Source of the DNA: Nitriliruptoraceae bacterium
GTDB taxonomy: Bacteria; Actinomycetota; Nitriliruptoria; Nitriliruptorales; Nitriliruptoraceae
DNA: 49,532 bases
Assembly: GCA_003558435.1 (NCBI GenBank)
Contig: PWLR01000044.1
Span: 1 to 49,532, forward strand
Direction of reading: 5' to 3'
The notes below the pieces were generated by a model that saw only the letters and a program-made list of their open reading frames with translations, had not been told where the DNA came from and ran no database searches. Numbering within the stretch: the first letter of the stretch is position 1; every line of letters begins with the position of its first letter. Shown piece by piece: positions 33,432 through 47,035 of this stretch. The translations under genes and the position numbers were made by a program.

Positions 33432-33575
33432 GGTCACAAACCGTGGCTCACCACGGTTCCACACCACGGCGAAGCTCCCGCCCGGCCGTCACACCCGCCT
33501 CACGGTCAGAAACCGTGGCCCATCACGGTTCCACACCACGGCGAAGCTCCCGCCCGGCCGCCACACCCGCCTCGC
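33432..33575. repeat. Two tandem 72-bp repeats containing hairpins
   Basis: Unit 1 (33432-33503) and unit 2 (33504-33575) differ at only a few bases. Each carries an AACCGTGG/CCACGGTT inverted repeat with a 4-nt loop (33439-33458 in unit 1); in unit 2 one pair becomes a G-U wobble. Because 72 is a multiple of three, the open frame crosses both as repeated peptides ([15 protein letters not shown]). Origin unknown; it may be a REP-like element. Confidence 0.85.
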
Positions 33576-33654
33576 GGACGACGGGTCCGGCGCCGGCTCG
33601 ATACCCAGCCGATTCCGGCCGAAGTGCTCTTGCTTTGCAGCGGAGCGGAGAGTA

Positions 33655-33669
33655 GTTTGTACTACAAAC
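33655..33669. promoter_or_regulatory. 15-bp palindromic operator candidate
   Basis: GTTTGTA-C-TACAAAC is a perfect inverted repeat and one of the most AT-rich spots in the window, 79 nt before the winged-helix regulator start. It probably overlaps the operon promoter and serves as the autoregulatory site of that regulator. Confidence 0.6.
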
Positions 33670-33747
33670 CCAAAGCGGGCGGAGGCTCGACGCCACGACA
33701 CGTCACGGGGTCGACGTCGAGCAACCGGCGGACAGGAGGATCGGACG

Positions 33748-34095
33748 GTGCCCAGCCCCACGCAGGCGCTCCCGCAACTGGACCCGGTGCTGCACGCCCA
33801 GACCCGGCTGCAGCTCACCTCGGTCCTGGCCCGACTCGACGACGGCGAGGAACTGATCTTCCCACGACTGCAGGAGTTGCTCGGGCTGACCGCAGGGAAC
33901 CTCTCGACCCACCTGCGAAGGCTGGAAGAGGCCGGCTACGTCGCGGTCACCAAGGCCCACCGGGACCGTGTCCCGGTGACGGGGGTGGCGCTCACCCCGG
34001 TCGGGCGCGACCGCTTCCGCACCTACGCAACGACCATGCTCGGCTACCTGGACGGCTCGGCGGTGGACCGGATCCTCGCCTCGGAGGGAACATGA
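33748..34095 (+). CDS. Winged-helix transcriptional regulator
   Basis: The 115-aa protein is a small winged-helix regulator of the MarR/ArsR-like type. ARLDDGEELIFPRLQELLGLTAGNLSTHLRRLEEAGYVAV forms the helix-turn-helix and recognition helix, and the wing follows in DRVPVTGVALTPVGRDRF. There is no cysteine metal site. GTG at 33748 follows AGGAGGA at 7 nt. The stop overlaps the next gene as ATGA. It is the first gene of an operon with two LiaF-like membrane proteins and likely controls their expression through the palindrome upstream. Confidence 0.88.
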   Translation: MPSPTQALPQLDPVLHAQTRLQLTSVLARLDDGEELIFPRLQELLGLTAGNLSTHLRRLEEAGYVAVTKAHRDRVPVTGVALTPVGRDRFRTYATTMLGYLDGSAVDRILASEGT

Positions 34096-34841
34096 TGGAC
34101 GCACCCACGACCCACGGACGCGGGACCGGTAGCCACCGGACCCGCGCCGGCGCGCGACGCACGGCGCTGAACGGCTCCGTGCAGGCGGGGCTCGCCCTGA
34201 TCGTGATCGGCGGTGTGCTGCTCGCCGACAACCTCGGGTGGTTGGACGCCGGTGCGCTGCTACGCGGCTGGTGGCCGGTGCTGATCATCCTGGCCGGGAT
34301 CTCCTGGACGGTCAGCGGTTCCCGCGTCGTGGGGGTGGCCGCGATCGTGATCGGCGGGCTGCTCCTGGCCAACGTCCAGGACGTGATCGAGGCGGATATC
34401 GGCCAACTGGTGTTCCCGTCGATCCTGGTGCTGATCGGGGTCGCGCTGCTGAATGCCAGCGCGAAGGTGCGCGGCGCACGAGGCGCGGACGGCAACCCCC
34501 TGCGTTTCGCGACGGTCCGCTCCGGTGACGGTAGCCGCGGTTGGCCCGCCGGCGACCTGGCCGCGACCGCCGTCTTCGGCGACGCCCGCCTGGTCGTCAG
34601 CGACGGCGACGTCGAACTCGATCGCGCCACGGTCACCGCACTGTCGATCTTCGGTGAGGTCAAGGTCGACGTCCCCGCGGGGTGGCGGGTGCAGGATCAC
34701 ACCACGGCCATCTTCGGTGACGTGAAGGTGCCGCGGGACCAACCGACCTACGCGGAGGCGCCGGTGGTCGAACTGCACGGCCTCGTGCTGTTCGGCGACG
34801 CCAGCGTGCGTTACCTCGACGCCCCGGAAGGGGGACGATGA
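34092..34841 (+). CDS. LiaF-like membrane protein A
   Basis: The 249-aa protein has an N-terminal membrane part with four short hydrophobic segments (VQAGLALIVIGGVLLADNLGW, WWPVLIILAGISWTV, VVGVAAIVIGGLLLA, VFPSILVLIGVALL), then a soluble beta-rich C-terminus. There the motif F-G-D/E recurs (AVFGDARLVV, SIFGEVKVDV, AIFGDVKVP, VLFGDASVRY), as in LiaF/DUF4097-type cell-wall stress proteins. Translationally coupled to the regulator before it and to its paralogue after it, both as ATGA overlaps. It may sense envelope state; no histidine kinase adjoins it. Confidence 0.8.
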   Translation: MMDAPTTHGRGTGSHRTRAGARRTALNGSVQAGLALIVIGGVLLADNLGWLDAGALLRGWWPVLIILAGISWTVSGSRVVGVAAIVIGGLLLANVQDVIEADIGQLVFPSILVLIGVALLNASAKVRGARGADGNPLRFATVRSGDGSRGWPAGDLAATAVFGDARLVVSDGDVELDRATVTALSIFGEVKVDVPAGWRVQDHTTAIFGDVKVPRDQPTYAEAPVVELHGLVLFGDASVRYLDAPEGGR

Positions 34842-35557
34842 TGGCTCGCAACGACACACGCGACACCGGTCGAACCGGACGCGCCCCGACCAACGCCGTG
34901 CGGACCGACGCCGGGGTCAGGCGCCCGGTCGCGAACTCGCTGACCGTCGTCGGCACGCTGCTGATCGTGATCGGTGGTTGGTCGATCCTGCGCGCGATCG
35001 GACTCGTGCCGGACACCCTGGCCCAGCTCGTCGGTGACTGGTGGGCGCTCGCCCTGGTCCTCGGTGGCAGCTGGCTGTTCTGGCAGGGGCGACGGGCGAG
35101 CGGGACGGCCCTCGCCCTGCTGGGTGCCGTGATCCTGACCTTCGCCCTGGTGCCGAGTCCGCTGATCGCGCCCGTGCTGCTGATCGGCGCGGGCATCGTG
35201 CTGCTCGTCGGCGCGTTGGGTGGCTGGCGCCGGTTCACCGGGCGGCCGGGCGAAGCGTTGCTCGACGAGCTCCGCGGCTCGCGGGGCGGCGAGCTACCCA
35301 GCCGTTCGATCGTCGCGCTGTTCGACGACGCGGACGGCACCATCGAGGTCGGCGCCGACGCGCACGGCGTGGTGGAGTGCCTCGCGGTGTTCGGCGACGT
35401 GAAGGTCAGGGTGCCCCACGACGTCGCACTCGAGTTGCGCCAGACGTCGGTGTTCGGCGACGTGCGCGCACCCGAGCCGCCGTCGGTCACCGCGACGAGC
35501 GTCGTGCAGGTGCGCGCCACCTCGGTGTTCGGCGACGTGCGGTTCGTGCGGGACTGA
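34838..35557 (+). CDS. LiaF-like membrane protein B (paralogue)
   Basis: The 239-aa protein is a paralogue of the preceding one: four hydrophobic segments (SLTVVGTLLIVIGGWSILRAIGL, WWALALVLGGSWLFW, ALLGAVILTFALV, APVLLIGAGIVLLVGAL) and a C-terminal domain with FGD repeats (AVFGDVKVRV, SVFGDVRAPE, SVFGDVRFV). The domain is slightly shorter. The start overlaps the preceding stop as ATGA. The pair probably arose by duplication and may form a hetero-oligomer. Confidence 0.8.
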   Translation: MMARNDTRDTGRTGRAPTNAVRTDAGVRRPVANSLTVVGTLLIVIGGWSILRAIGLVPDTLAQLVGDWWALALVLGGSWLFWQGRRASGTALALLGAVILTFALVPSPLIAPVLLIGAGIVLLVGALGGWRRFTGRPGEALLDELRGSRGGELPSRSIVALFDDADGTIEVGADAHGVVECLAVFGDVKVRVPHDVALELRQTSVFGDVRAPEPPSVTATSVVQVRATSVFGDVRFVRD

Positions 35558-35599
35558 CCGGCCGCACCCCGCAGAGCCTCACCCCGACCGACCATCCGC

Positions 35600-35660
35600 G
35601 GATCGACCTGGCCCGTCAGCAGCGTGGCCCGGATCGACGTGGCCCGTCAGCAGCGTGGGA
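35600..35660. repeat. Two 31-bp tandem repeats at the LCP gene end
   Basis: The unit beginning GGATCGACCTGGCCCGTCAG (35600) recurs at 35631 with one base changed. The stop codon of the convergent LCP gene (35647) lies inside the second copy, so its last residues derive from the repeat. Confidence 0.85.
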
Positions 35661-36804
35661 CGGAGGCAGCGCCATCCCCGCCGGCACCATCCGCGCCATC
35701 GCCCTCGCGCTCATCCTCGGGGCTCGGGCGGGTGGTGCCGGCACTCGGCCCCTCGGGTTCCCCGAGCGCCCCGTCGTAGGCGTCGGCGGGGCGCTCGCCC
35801 CCGTGCTCGAGCCAGCGGAACGCGGCACGCACGTCGTCGTCGTCGACACGCAGGAACGCGATCCCGTCGCTCGCGTCGGTGGTGCCGGGGATCGACCGGC
35901 CCTCCACCGGCGCCTCCAGGGTCTCACGGTGCTGCCGGGCCAGCTGCTGGATCCGGGGGAGGGTCAGGCCGCTGTCGAGCTCGGCCGCGCGGGCCGTGGC
36001 GGACGCGGTCCGGTACAGCTGCGGCAGGTCCCGCAGGATGCCGAGGTCGCTGACCTCGGTGCGTAGTTCCTCGACGAACCGTTGCTGGCGCTCGATGCGT
36101 CCGTAGTCGCTGTCGATGCTGCGGGCGCGCACGAACGCCAGCGCCTGCGCGCCGTCCAGCCGGGTGCACCCCGCCGGCAGGTCCAGGTTCGCGCGCTGGT
36201 CGCTGATCGGCTCGTCCAGCGTGATCGGCACCCCGCCGACCGAGTCCACGATGTCGACGAACCCGCGGAAGTCGACCTTCGCCGCATGGTCGATCGCGAT
36301 ATCCCCCCACTGGGTGAGGGTCTGCACCACGCAGCTGATCCCCCCCATGTCGGCGCTCTCCCCGATGCCGTACGCCGCGTTGACCCGACCACGGCTGCCG
36401 TCGCACCGGGTCAGCAAGGTGTCCCGGGGCACGCTCAACATCCGCAGCGTGTCGGCCGCCGGGTCCAACCGCACCAGGGCGATGGTCTCGGTTCGTTCGC
36501 CCCAGGCATCACCGGTCCCGAGCTCCCGGCGTTCCTCCGCGGTGAGCACCTCGCGGGTGTCCGAGCCCAGCACCAACACCGTCAGCGGGTCGGGGCCCGG
36601 GCCATCCGACGCGGGCTGGACCTCGTCCTCGGTGTCGTCGTCGCTCGCGCCGCCGGACCGCTCACCGAGCCCCGAGACCTCGGTGCGATCGACCGAACGG
36701 TCCAACGACACCACGGCCCATGTCCCGAGCACTAGACCGAGCACGACGATGCCGCCGAGCACCATCAGTGCCAGGCGCCCACGGTCGACAGCGGCGGCAG
36801 CCAC
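35647..36804 (-). CDS. LytR-CpsA-Psr family cell-wall ligase
   Basis: The 385-aa LCP protein attaches glycopolymers (for example arabinogalactan or teichoic acid) to peptidoglycan on the outer face. A transmembrane anchor (ALMVLGGIVVLGLVLGTWAVV) is followed by an acidic linker and the LCP domain: VLVLGSDTRE, ERTETIALVRLD, MLSVPRDTLL, RVNAAYGIG, DHAAKVDFRGFVDIVDSVGGV and ALAFVRARSIDSDYGRIERQQRF. The conserved Arg and Asp residues are present. The C-terminal ~50 residues are Gly/Asp/Glu-rich. GTG at 36804 fits a GGGGGA upstream; TTG at 36834 is an alternative. Confidence 0.92.
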   Translation of the reverse strand: MAAAAVDRGRLALMVLGGIVVLGLVLGTWAVVSLDRSVDRTEVSGLGERSGGASDDDTEDEVQPASDGPGPDPLTVLVLGSDTREVLTAEERRELGTGDAWGERTETIALVRLDPAADTLRMLSVPRDTLLTRCDGSRGRVNAAYGIGESADMGGISCVVQTLTQWGDIAIDHAAKVDFRGFVDIVDSVGGVPITLDEPISDQRANLDLPAGCTRLDGAQALAFVRARSIDSDYGRIERQQRFVEELRTEVSDLGILRDLPQLYRTASATARAAELDSGLTLPRIQQLARQHRETLEAPVEGRSIPGTTDASDGIAFLRVDDDDVRAAFRWLEHGGERPADAYDGALGEPEGPSAGTTRPSPEDEREGDGADGAGGDGAASVPRC

Positions 36805-36857
36805 AGCGCTCCGTCCCCCTGCGTCAACGGCCAAGAACCCTCACCGTAGCCGGTCGC

Positions 36858-37322
36858 TCAGCGGGTCTGACCGTAGACGTGCTCCACCGGCACCCGGATC
36901 ACCAGGCGCTGCTCGTCGACCATCGCGGTGCGGAACTCGTCCCAGTCCGGATGCTCGCCCTGGACCGCGCGGAACAGCGCGACCAGTTCGTCGACGGTGG
37001 CATCGTCGGGTTCGTTCGCCACCGGCGTCAGGACCGCCGTGCCCTCCACCACCGTGTAGGCCCAGAAATCGTCGGTCGTGACGTGGAAGCTCGCCCGTGG
37101 ATCGCGACGGAGGTTGGCCGTCTTCGCCCGGTCGACGGTGACCGAGATGCGCAGGATCCCGTCCGCCCCGTTGCGGGCGTAGCAGTAGGCCACGTTCGAC
37201 AGCTGCGCACGGCCGTCGCGCTTGTGGGTGACGAGCACACCGAGGTGGCGCTCGGCGACCAACGACAGCAGGTGGTCGCGTTCCACGTCGTGCTGTTGGT
37301 GCGGGTCCGGGTGCTCGGTCAT
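36858..37322 (-). CDS. PPOX-class F420-dependent oxidoreductase-like protein
   Basis: The 154-aa split-barrel flavin/deazaflavin protein has LVAERHLGVLVTHKRDGRAQLSNVAYCY, the usual N-terminal pattern of actinobacterial F420-binding PPOX proteins (Rv1155-like), then ISVTVDRAKTANLRRDPRASFHV and WAYTVVEGTAVL. It likely reduces a small substrate using F420H2 or FMNH2; which cofactor is used cannot be seen. ATG at 37322 follows GAGGGAGAA. It is divergent from the carboxylase gene at 37558. Confidence 0.88.
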   Translation of the reverse strand: MTEHPDPHQQHDVERDHLLSLVAERHLGVLVTHKRDGRAQLSNVAYCYARNGADGILRISVTVDRAKTANLRRDPRASFHVTTDDFWAYTVVEGTAVLTPVANEPDDATVDELVALFRAVQGEHPDWDEFRTAMVDEQRLVIRVPVEHVYGQTR

Positions 37323-37557
37323 CGACGTTCTCCCTCTCGTGAACGGCCGCTGCTGCCTAGGGTCGCACGCGAGCCGGTCGGGCGTCCGGTGTCCTTGCAG
37401 GTGGACCCTGTCCGGCAGAACACCGAACCTGACACCGGCGTCAGGTCTACCATCGGTAGCCGCATCACCGACATGGCCGTACCGGCGCGATCCGCACCAC
37501 CGTGCAGCTCGCCCGTGCAGCCCCCGTTCCATCACCGTTCCACCGGCAGGAGTCGCA

Positions 37558-43148
<5,591 letters not shown>

Positions 43149-43155
<7 letters not shown>

Positions 43156-43193
43156 GCGACCCCGACGTAGGCGACCCCGACGTAGGCGACCCC
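43149..43193. repeat. Three perfect 15-bp tandem repeats (GACGTAGGCGACCCC)
   Basis: Copies at 43149-43163, 43164-43178 and 43179-43193. The carboxylase stop TAG lies in the first copy, so each later copy repeats an in-frame stop and would act as a back-up against readthrough. Confidence 0.92.
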
Positions 43194-43205
43194 GGTCCGG
43201 CGGTG

Positions 43206-43254
43206 GCTACGACAACGGACCCCGACCGGGGAGGTCGGGGTCCGTTGTCGTAGC
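43206..43254. terminator. Perfect 22-bp hairpin, bidirectional terminator
   Basis: The 22-nt arm 43206-43227 (starting GCTACGACAACGG) is fully complementary to 43233-43254, with a GGGGA loop. It lies between the convergent carboxylase and thioredoxin genes. The length and perfection of the stem make a strong terminator likely in both directions. Confidence 0.85.
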
Positions 43255-43267
43255 GGTTCGCGATCGT

Positions 43268-43645
43268 TCAGCCGGTGGCGTGCTCCTGCTCGTGCTCGGC
43301 GATCTGACGGTGGACGTCCTCCATGTCGAGCGCCTTGATCTGCTCGATGAGGTCCTTGAGCGCGGCCTCGGGCAGCGCGCCGGCCTGGCTGAAGACCATG
43401 ACGTTGTCCCGGAAGGCCATCAGCGTCGGGATCGAGCGGATCTGGAAGGCCGCCGCCAGGTCCTGGTGGGCCTCCGTGTCGACCTTCGCGAACACGACGT
43501 CGGCGTGTTCCTCGGAGACGGACTCGTAGGTGGGCGCGAACATCTTGCACGGACCGCACCAGTCGGCCCAGAAGTCGACGAGCACGATGTCGTTCTCATC
43601 GATCGTGGCCTGGAAGTCGGCGGTGCTGAGATCCTTGGTTGCCAT
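43268..43645 (-). CDS. trxA: Thioredoxin
   Basis: The 125-aa cytosolic thioredoxin reduces protein disulfides. The redox site WCGPC sits at 29-33 in VDFWADWCGPCKMFAP, followed by VDTEAHQDLAAAFQIRSIPTLMAF with the cis-proline. A C-terminal helix extends about 15 residues beyond the norm (DVHRQIAEHEQEHATG) and is His/Glu-rich. ATG at 43645 follows AAGGAG at 6 nt. No reductase gene is nearby. Confidence 0.95.
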   Translation of the reverse strand: MATKDLSTADFQATIDENDIVLVDFWADWCGPCKMFAPTYESVSEEHADVVFAKVDTEAHQDLAAAFQIRSIPTLMAFRDNVMVFSQAGALPEAALKDLIEQIKALDMEDVHRQIAEHEQEHATG

Positions 43646-44023
43646 GCTGGCTCCTTCGCGGGGGTCGAGGTGAGGTGGTCGTGACGGATCGCCCGAGTTC
43701 GGGGGCGTTCGTGGCTCTTGGGTTGGAACGCAACGCACCCGCTGGTCATTCCGCAGCGTCGACCGCGCAGGCTCGGGCGTCGGCGGGCGAGCGTCGGCGG
43801 GCGAGCGTCCGAGTGGGGACGTCGGCGGGAGGTGACGCGCGTCCGGTCGAGCACACGTCTCGTCAGCCGCGCGAACGGGTCCGCCGACCCGGTCGTGCGG
43901 ACAGTGGGACACCGAGTCATGGCCGTATGGACGCGACATCTGGACATCCGACGGTCATCGCATGCCCGGTCACTAGCTACGGTCGAAGACGGTCAGCAAC
44001 GTGCGGACCGGCGGAGGATGTCA
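43646..44023. other. 378-nt divergent spacer
   Basis: Promoters for trxA and the TetR gene must lie here. It contains two 14-bp units GCGTCGGCGGGCGA (43777-43790, 43791-43804) and no gene I can support. Confidence 0.5.
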
Positions 44024-44668
44024 GTGAGCGACGTGGTGAACAGCGAACAGACCGACCGTCGAAGCGTCGAGGAGCGGAGAGAGCAACTCATCGATGCGGC
44101 GATCCAGGTCCTGGCGACCGAGGGCTTGGGTCGGGCCACGACCCGGAACATCACCGAGCAGGCCAACCTCGCACTCGGTGCCTTCCACTACGCCTTCCGG
44201 TCGAAGGACGAGCTGCTCGAGTCGGTCATCGAGCGGGTGGTCTCCGCAACCGAACGCGTGCTGCAGGACGCGGCCGAAGATGTGCGCGACGAGCCCAACC
44301 GCGCGATCGCTCGGATGCTCGAGGAGTTCTGGGAGTTCATCGACGAGACCCCGGACCTCCAGCTGGCCCAGTACGAGTTGACCGTCCATGCGTTGCGCAA
44401 CCCGAAGATGCGTCGCTTGGCCGTCGACCAGCACCGCCGCTACACCGCGGCGATCCGCGGGGTGCTCGACCAGGTGCCGGGCAGCCCCGAGGGCCAGGAG
44501 GCCGAGGACCTCGCCCGCTACATCGTGGCGACGATGGACGGCCTGGTCCTGCACCGGCTGGTCGAGGAGGACGTCGAGGCTGGTCGCCGCCGGCTCACCC
44601 TGCACCAGACCGCCTTGCAGTCCCTCGTGGAGGGTCACACCGGGGAACAGAACAGCATGGTCGGCTGA
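44024..44668 (+). CDS. TetR-family transcriptional regulator
   Basis: The 214-aa repressor has the TetR helix-turn-helix at the N-terminus: RREQLIDAAIQVLATEGLGRATTRNITEQANLALGAFHYAFRSKDELLESVIERV. The C-terminal helical domain would bind the inducer. The GTG at 44024 is chosen because GGAGG (44013-44017) stands 6 nt before it, whereas the ATG at 44018 touches the GGAGG. It converges on the acyl-CoA dehydrogenase gene with a 13-nt gap. An acyl-CoA or fatty acid ligand is a reasonable guess. Confidence 0.9.
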   Translation: MSDVVNSEQTDRRSVEERREQLIDAAIQVLATEGLGRATTRNITEQANLALGAFHYAFRSKDELLESVIERVVSATERVLQDAAEDVRDEPNRAIARMLEEFWEFIDETPDLQLAQYELTVHALRNPKMRRLAVDQHRRYTAAIRGVLDQVPGSPEGQEAEDLARYIVATMDGLVLHRLVEEDVEAGRRRLTLHQTALQSLVEGHTGEQNSMVG

Positions 44669-44681
44669 TCGAGCGGCCGGA

Positions 44682-45827
44682 TCAGACGCCCATGGTCCGG
44701 CCGATGATCTCCTTCATGATCTCGTTCGTCCCACCGTAGATCCGCATGACGCGGGCGTCGACGTAGGCCTTGGCGATCGGGTACTCGGCCATGTAGCCGT
44801 AGCCGCCGTGCAGCTGCACGCAGGCGTCGACCACCTCGCCGAGCAGGTCGGTGACCCACCACTTGGCCATCGCCGCTTCCTCGACGGTGAGCTCGCCGGC
44901 GTTGTGGGCCTCCGTGCACCGATCGACGAAGGTCTGGCCGATCGTGACCTTGGTGTGCATCTCCGCGAGCTGGAAGCGGGAGTTCTGGAAGGAACCGATC
45001 GGACGCCCGAACGCTTCGCGCTCCTTGCAGTAGGCCAGGGTCATGTCGAGCGCGGCCCGGGCACCGGCGATCGCACCCGCCGCGATGCTCAGCCGTTCCT
45101 GGGGCAGCGCCTGCATCAGATACAGGAACCCCTGGCCCTCATCACCCAGCAGGTTGGTGGCCGGGACGCTGACGTCATCGAAGATCAGCTCGGCGGTGTC
45201 CTGGGCGTGCATGCCCATCTTCTCGAGCTTGCGACCACGGCTGAACCCGTCCATGCCGCGCTCGACCAGCAACAGGCTGATCCCACCGTGTTTGGCGCTC
45301 GGGTCGGTCTTGGCGCACACGATCACCAGGTCGGAGGTGATGCCGTTGGTGATGAAGGTCTTCGCCCCGTTGAGTAGATAGCTGCCGTCGTCCTGCTCGA
45401 TCGCCGTGGTGGTCATGCCGGCCAGGTCGGAACCGGTTCCCGGTTCCGTCATGGCGATGGCGGTGATGACCTCGCCGGAGGCCATGGGAGGGAACCACCG
45501 CTGCTGCTGCTCAGGTGTCGCGAGCGACAGCAGGTAGGGCACCACGACATCGTTGTGCAGGCTGAAGCCCACGCCGGAGGCTCCGACCTTGATCAGTTCC
45601 TCGCTGACGATCACGTTGTAACGGAAGTCGGCGACCCCACCGCCACCGAACTCGGTGGGCACGTCGGTGCACAACAGCCCCAGCGCGCCGGCCTTCTTCC
45701 ACAGCTCACGCGGGACCTGCCCCTCCTTCTCCCACTGCGCGTGGTAGGGGACCACCTCGTCGGCCACGAACCGGGCCACGGTCGCTCGGAACTGCTCGTG
45801 CTCCTCGGTGAAGATCGTGCGCTGCAC
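44682..45827 (-). CDS. Acyl-CoA dehydrogenase, LCAD-like
   Basis: The 381-aa flavoenzyme oxidises acyl-CoA to trans-2-enoyl-CoA and passes electrons to ETF. MTEPGTGSDLAGM, NGAKTFITNG, EREAFGRPIGSFQ and RIYGGTNEIMKEIIGR are family signatures. The C-terminal motif reads YGGT rather than YEGT, so the base is not at the MCAD position; Glu244 in ALPQERLSIA matches the LCAD/IVD position. GTG at 45827 follows AAGGAG at 6 nt. The EtfD-like protein at 1.5-3.8 kb could accept its electrons through ETF. Confidence 0.94.
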   Translation of the reverse strand: MQRTIFTEEHEQFRATVARFVADEVVPYHAQWEKEGQVPRELWKKAGALGLLCTDVPTEFGGGGVADFRYNVIVSEELIKVGASGVGFSLHNDVVVPYLLSLATPEQQQRWFPPMASGEVITAIAMTEPGTGSDLAGMTTTAIEQDDGSYLLNGAKTFITNGITSDLVIVCAKTDPSAKHGGISLLLVERGMDGFSRGRKLEKMGMHAQDTAELIFDDVSVPATNLLGDEGQGFLYLMQALPQERLSIAAGAIAGARAALDMTLAYCKEREAFGRPIGSFQNSRFQLAEMHTKVTIGQTFVDRCTEAHNAGELTVEEAAMAKWWVTDLLGEVVDACVQLHGGYGYMAEYPIAKAYVDARVMRIYGGTNEIMKEIIGRTMGV

Positions 45828-45877
45828 AGCATGCTCCTTCTCGGACCTCACGAGTCATCCCTCGCAAGCCATCGCGT

Positions 45878-45902
45878 GGAACGTTCTGGGCCGAAGCGTT
45901 CC
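45878..45902. promoter_or_regulatory. Inverted-repeat operator upstream of the acyl-CoA dehydrogenase
   Basis: GGAACG (45878-45883) and CGTTCC (45897-45902) form an inverted repeat; the left half also contains the palindrome GAACGTTC (45879-45886). It lies about 50-75 nt upstream of the start codon and would suit a TetR-type dimer, possibly the neighbouring one. Confidence 0.45.
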
Positions 45903-46075
45903 GGTGTGCATGCTACCGAGCCCCGTCCTCGCGACGGACCTCGGCGTCCCACCACACACCGAGGTCGCGACACCCCACCGACGTCGCGGGAGATCGCCGG
46001 CGGTGACGGTCTGGCGCGACCTCGAGCCGTAGGCGGGACAGTGGCTGTCGGTCCAACGGCCTGGCGGTCTGGCGG

Positions 46076-46315
46076 CTACAGCAGCCCGGCGCGTGCGAGG
46101 GCGATGAACCCGGCGATGGTCAGCACGACGCCGATCGCGACCCTGACCCACAGCGCGACGTACTTGCCCGTGGAGACCCCGGCGGTCTCGTCGGCGCCCG
46201 GGAAGATGCCCGTGCGGTGGTAGCGCAGGAGCGCTGCCAGCGTGCCGAGCGCCATCGCCGCGCCGACCGCGGCGAAGGAGCCGACCAGCAGGAAGGCCCA
46301 GGAGGTGTCACCCAC
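46076..46315 (-). CDS. Small two-TM membrane protein
   Basis: The 79-aa protein has two hydrophobic segments (WAFLLVGSFAAVGAAMALGTLAALL and LWVRVAIGVVLTIAGFIALARAGLL) joined by a short polar loop (RTGIFPGADETAGVSTGKY). No family is recognised. The start is uncertain: GTG at 46315 gives a plain membrane protein, while an ATG at 46411 would add a polar leader and leave no room for the divergent promoter. A -10-like TACACT lies near 46360 on the minus strand. Confidence 0.6.
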   Translation of the reverse strand: MGDTSWAFLLVGSFAAVGAAMALGTLAALLRYHRTGIFPGADETAGVSTGKYVALWVRVAIGVVLTIAGFIALARAGLL

Positions 46316-46440
46316 CGTGTCGTCCCAACTCGTGTGTTCCGTGCGGTTAACGTGAGTGTACGAGGGATCGCCGTCCGGTCGGCTCGGACGGGTCGAACCT
46401 CGTACAGCCACCGATGGTGGCGCCGATCACCGGAGTCGTC

Positions 46441-46884
46441 ATGGCCCGCATCACCGAAGTCCTGCAGATCCCCATCGCCCCGGAGCGTGCGTTCGACCAC
46501 GTCGCCGACTTCACCACCACCGAGCAGTGGGACCCGGGCATCTCATCGGCCGAACGGCTCGATGCGGGACCACCCCAGCTCGGTGCCCGGTTCCAGGTGC
46601 AGCTCAAGCTCGGCCCCCTGGACCTGCCGCTGGTCTACGAGATCACGACCTACGAGCGCCCGACCCGGGTCGTGCTCACCACCGTCGGCGCGACCCACCG
46701 CGGCGAGGACGACGTCACCTTCGCGCCGTCACACGGGGGTACCCGGATCACCTGGAACGCCGCGTTCGCCCTCCGCGGGCCTGGCCTGCTGATCGACCCC
46801 GCGCTGGGGGTCGGGTTCCGGCGGGCGGCCAAGGAGGCGGTCGCCGGGTTGGAGGCCTCGCTGCTCGACCTCGCCGAGACCTGA
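46441..46884 (+). CDS. SRPBCC-family protein
   Basis: The 147-aa protein has the START/SRPBCC hydrophobic-ligand fold: ITEVLQIPIAPERAFDHVADFTTTEQWDPGISSAERL, a central beta-sheet (VYEITTYERPTRVVLTT, GTRITWNAAFAL), and a long C-terminal helix (AAKEAVAGLEASLLDLAE). It probably binds a lipid or polyketide-like molecule. ATG at 46441 is chosen over GTG at 46414 because GGAG precedes it. It stands alone. Confidence 0.87.
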   Translation: MARITEVLQIPIAPERAFDHVADFTTTEQWDPGISSAERLDAGPPQLGARFQVQLKLGPLDLPLVYEITTYERPTRVVLTTVGATHRGEDDVTFAPSHGGTRITWNAAFALRGPGLLIDPALGVGFRRAAKEAVAGLEASLLDLAET

Positions 46885-47035
46885 TCGGCCGGCGCTCCTG
46901 CAGGCGGCCGCGCACGGCGGACCGGCCTGCGCGCACCGGGTCCGTGTCGCGCGATCGGTGCCGCCTGCAACCGGTGGTGTGCGGGCGACGTCTCACCTGC
47001 CACCATGCACGACGGCCGGACGACGGAGACCCACG

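Larger units (their letters stand above)
33309..33747. other. Gene-poor stretch between ATPase remnant and regulator
   Basis: It holds remnant sequence with no recognised homology, the 72-bp tandem repeat (33432-33575), and the AT-rich palindrome at 33655-33669 that precedes the regulator gene. I see no complete gene here. Confidence 0.6.
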
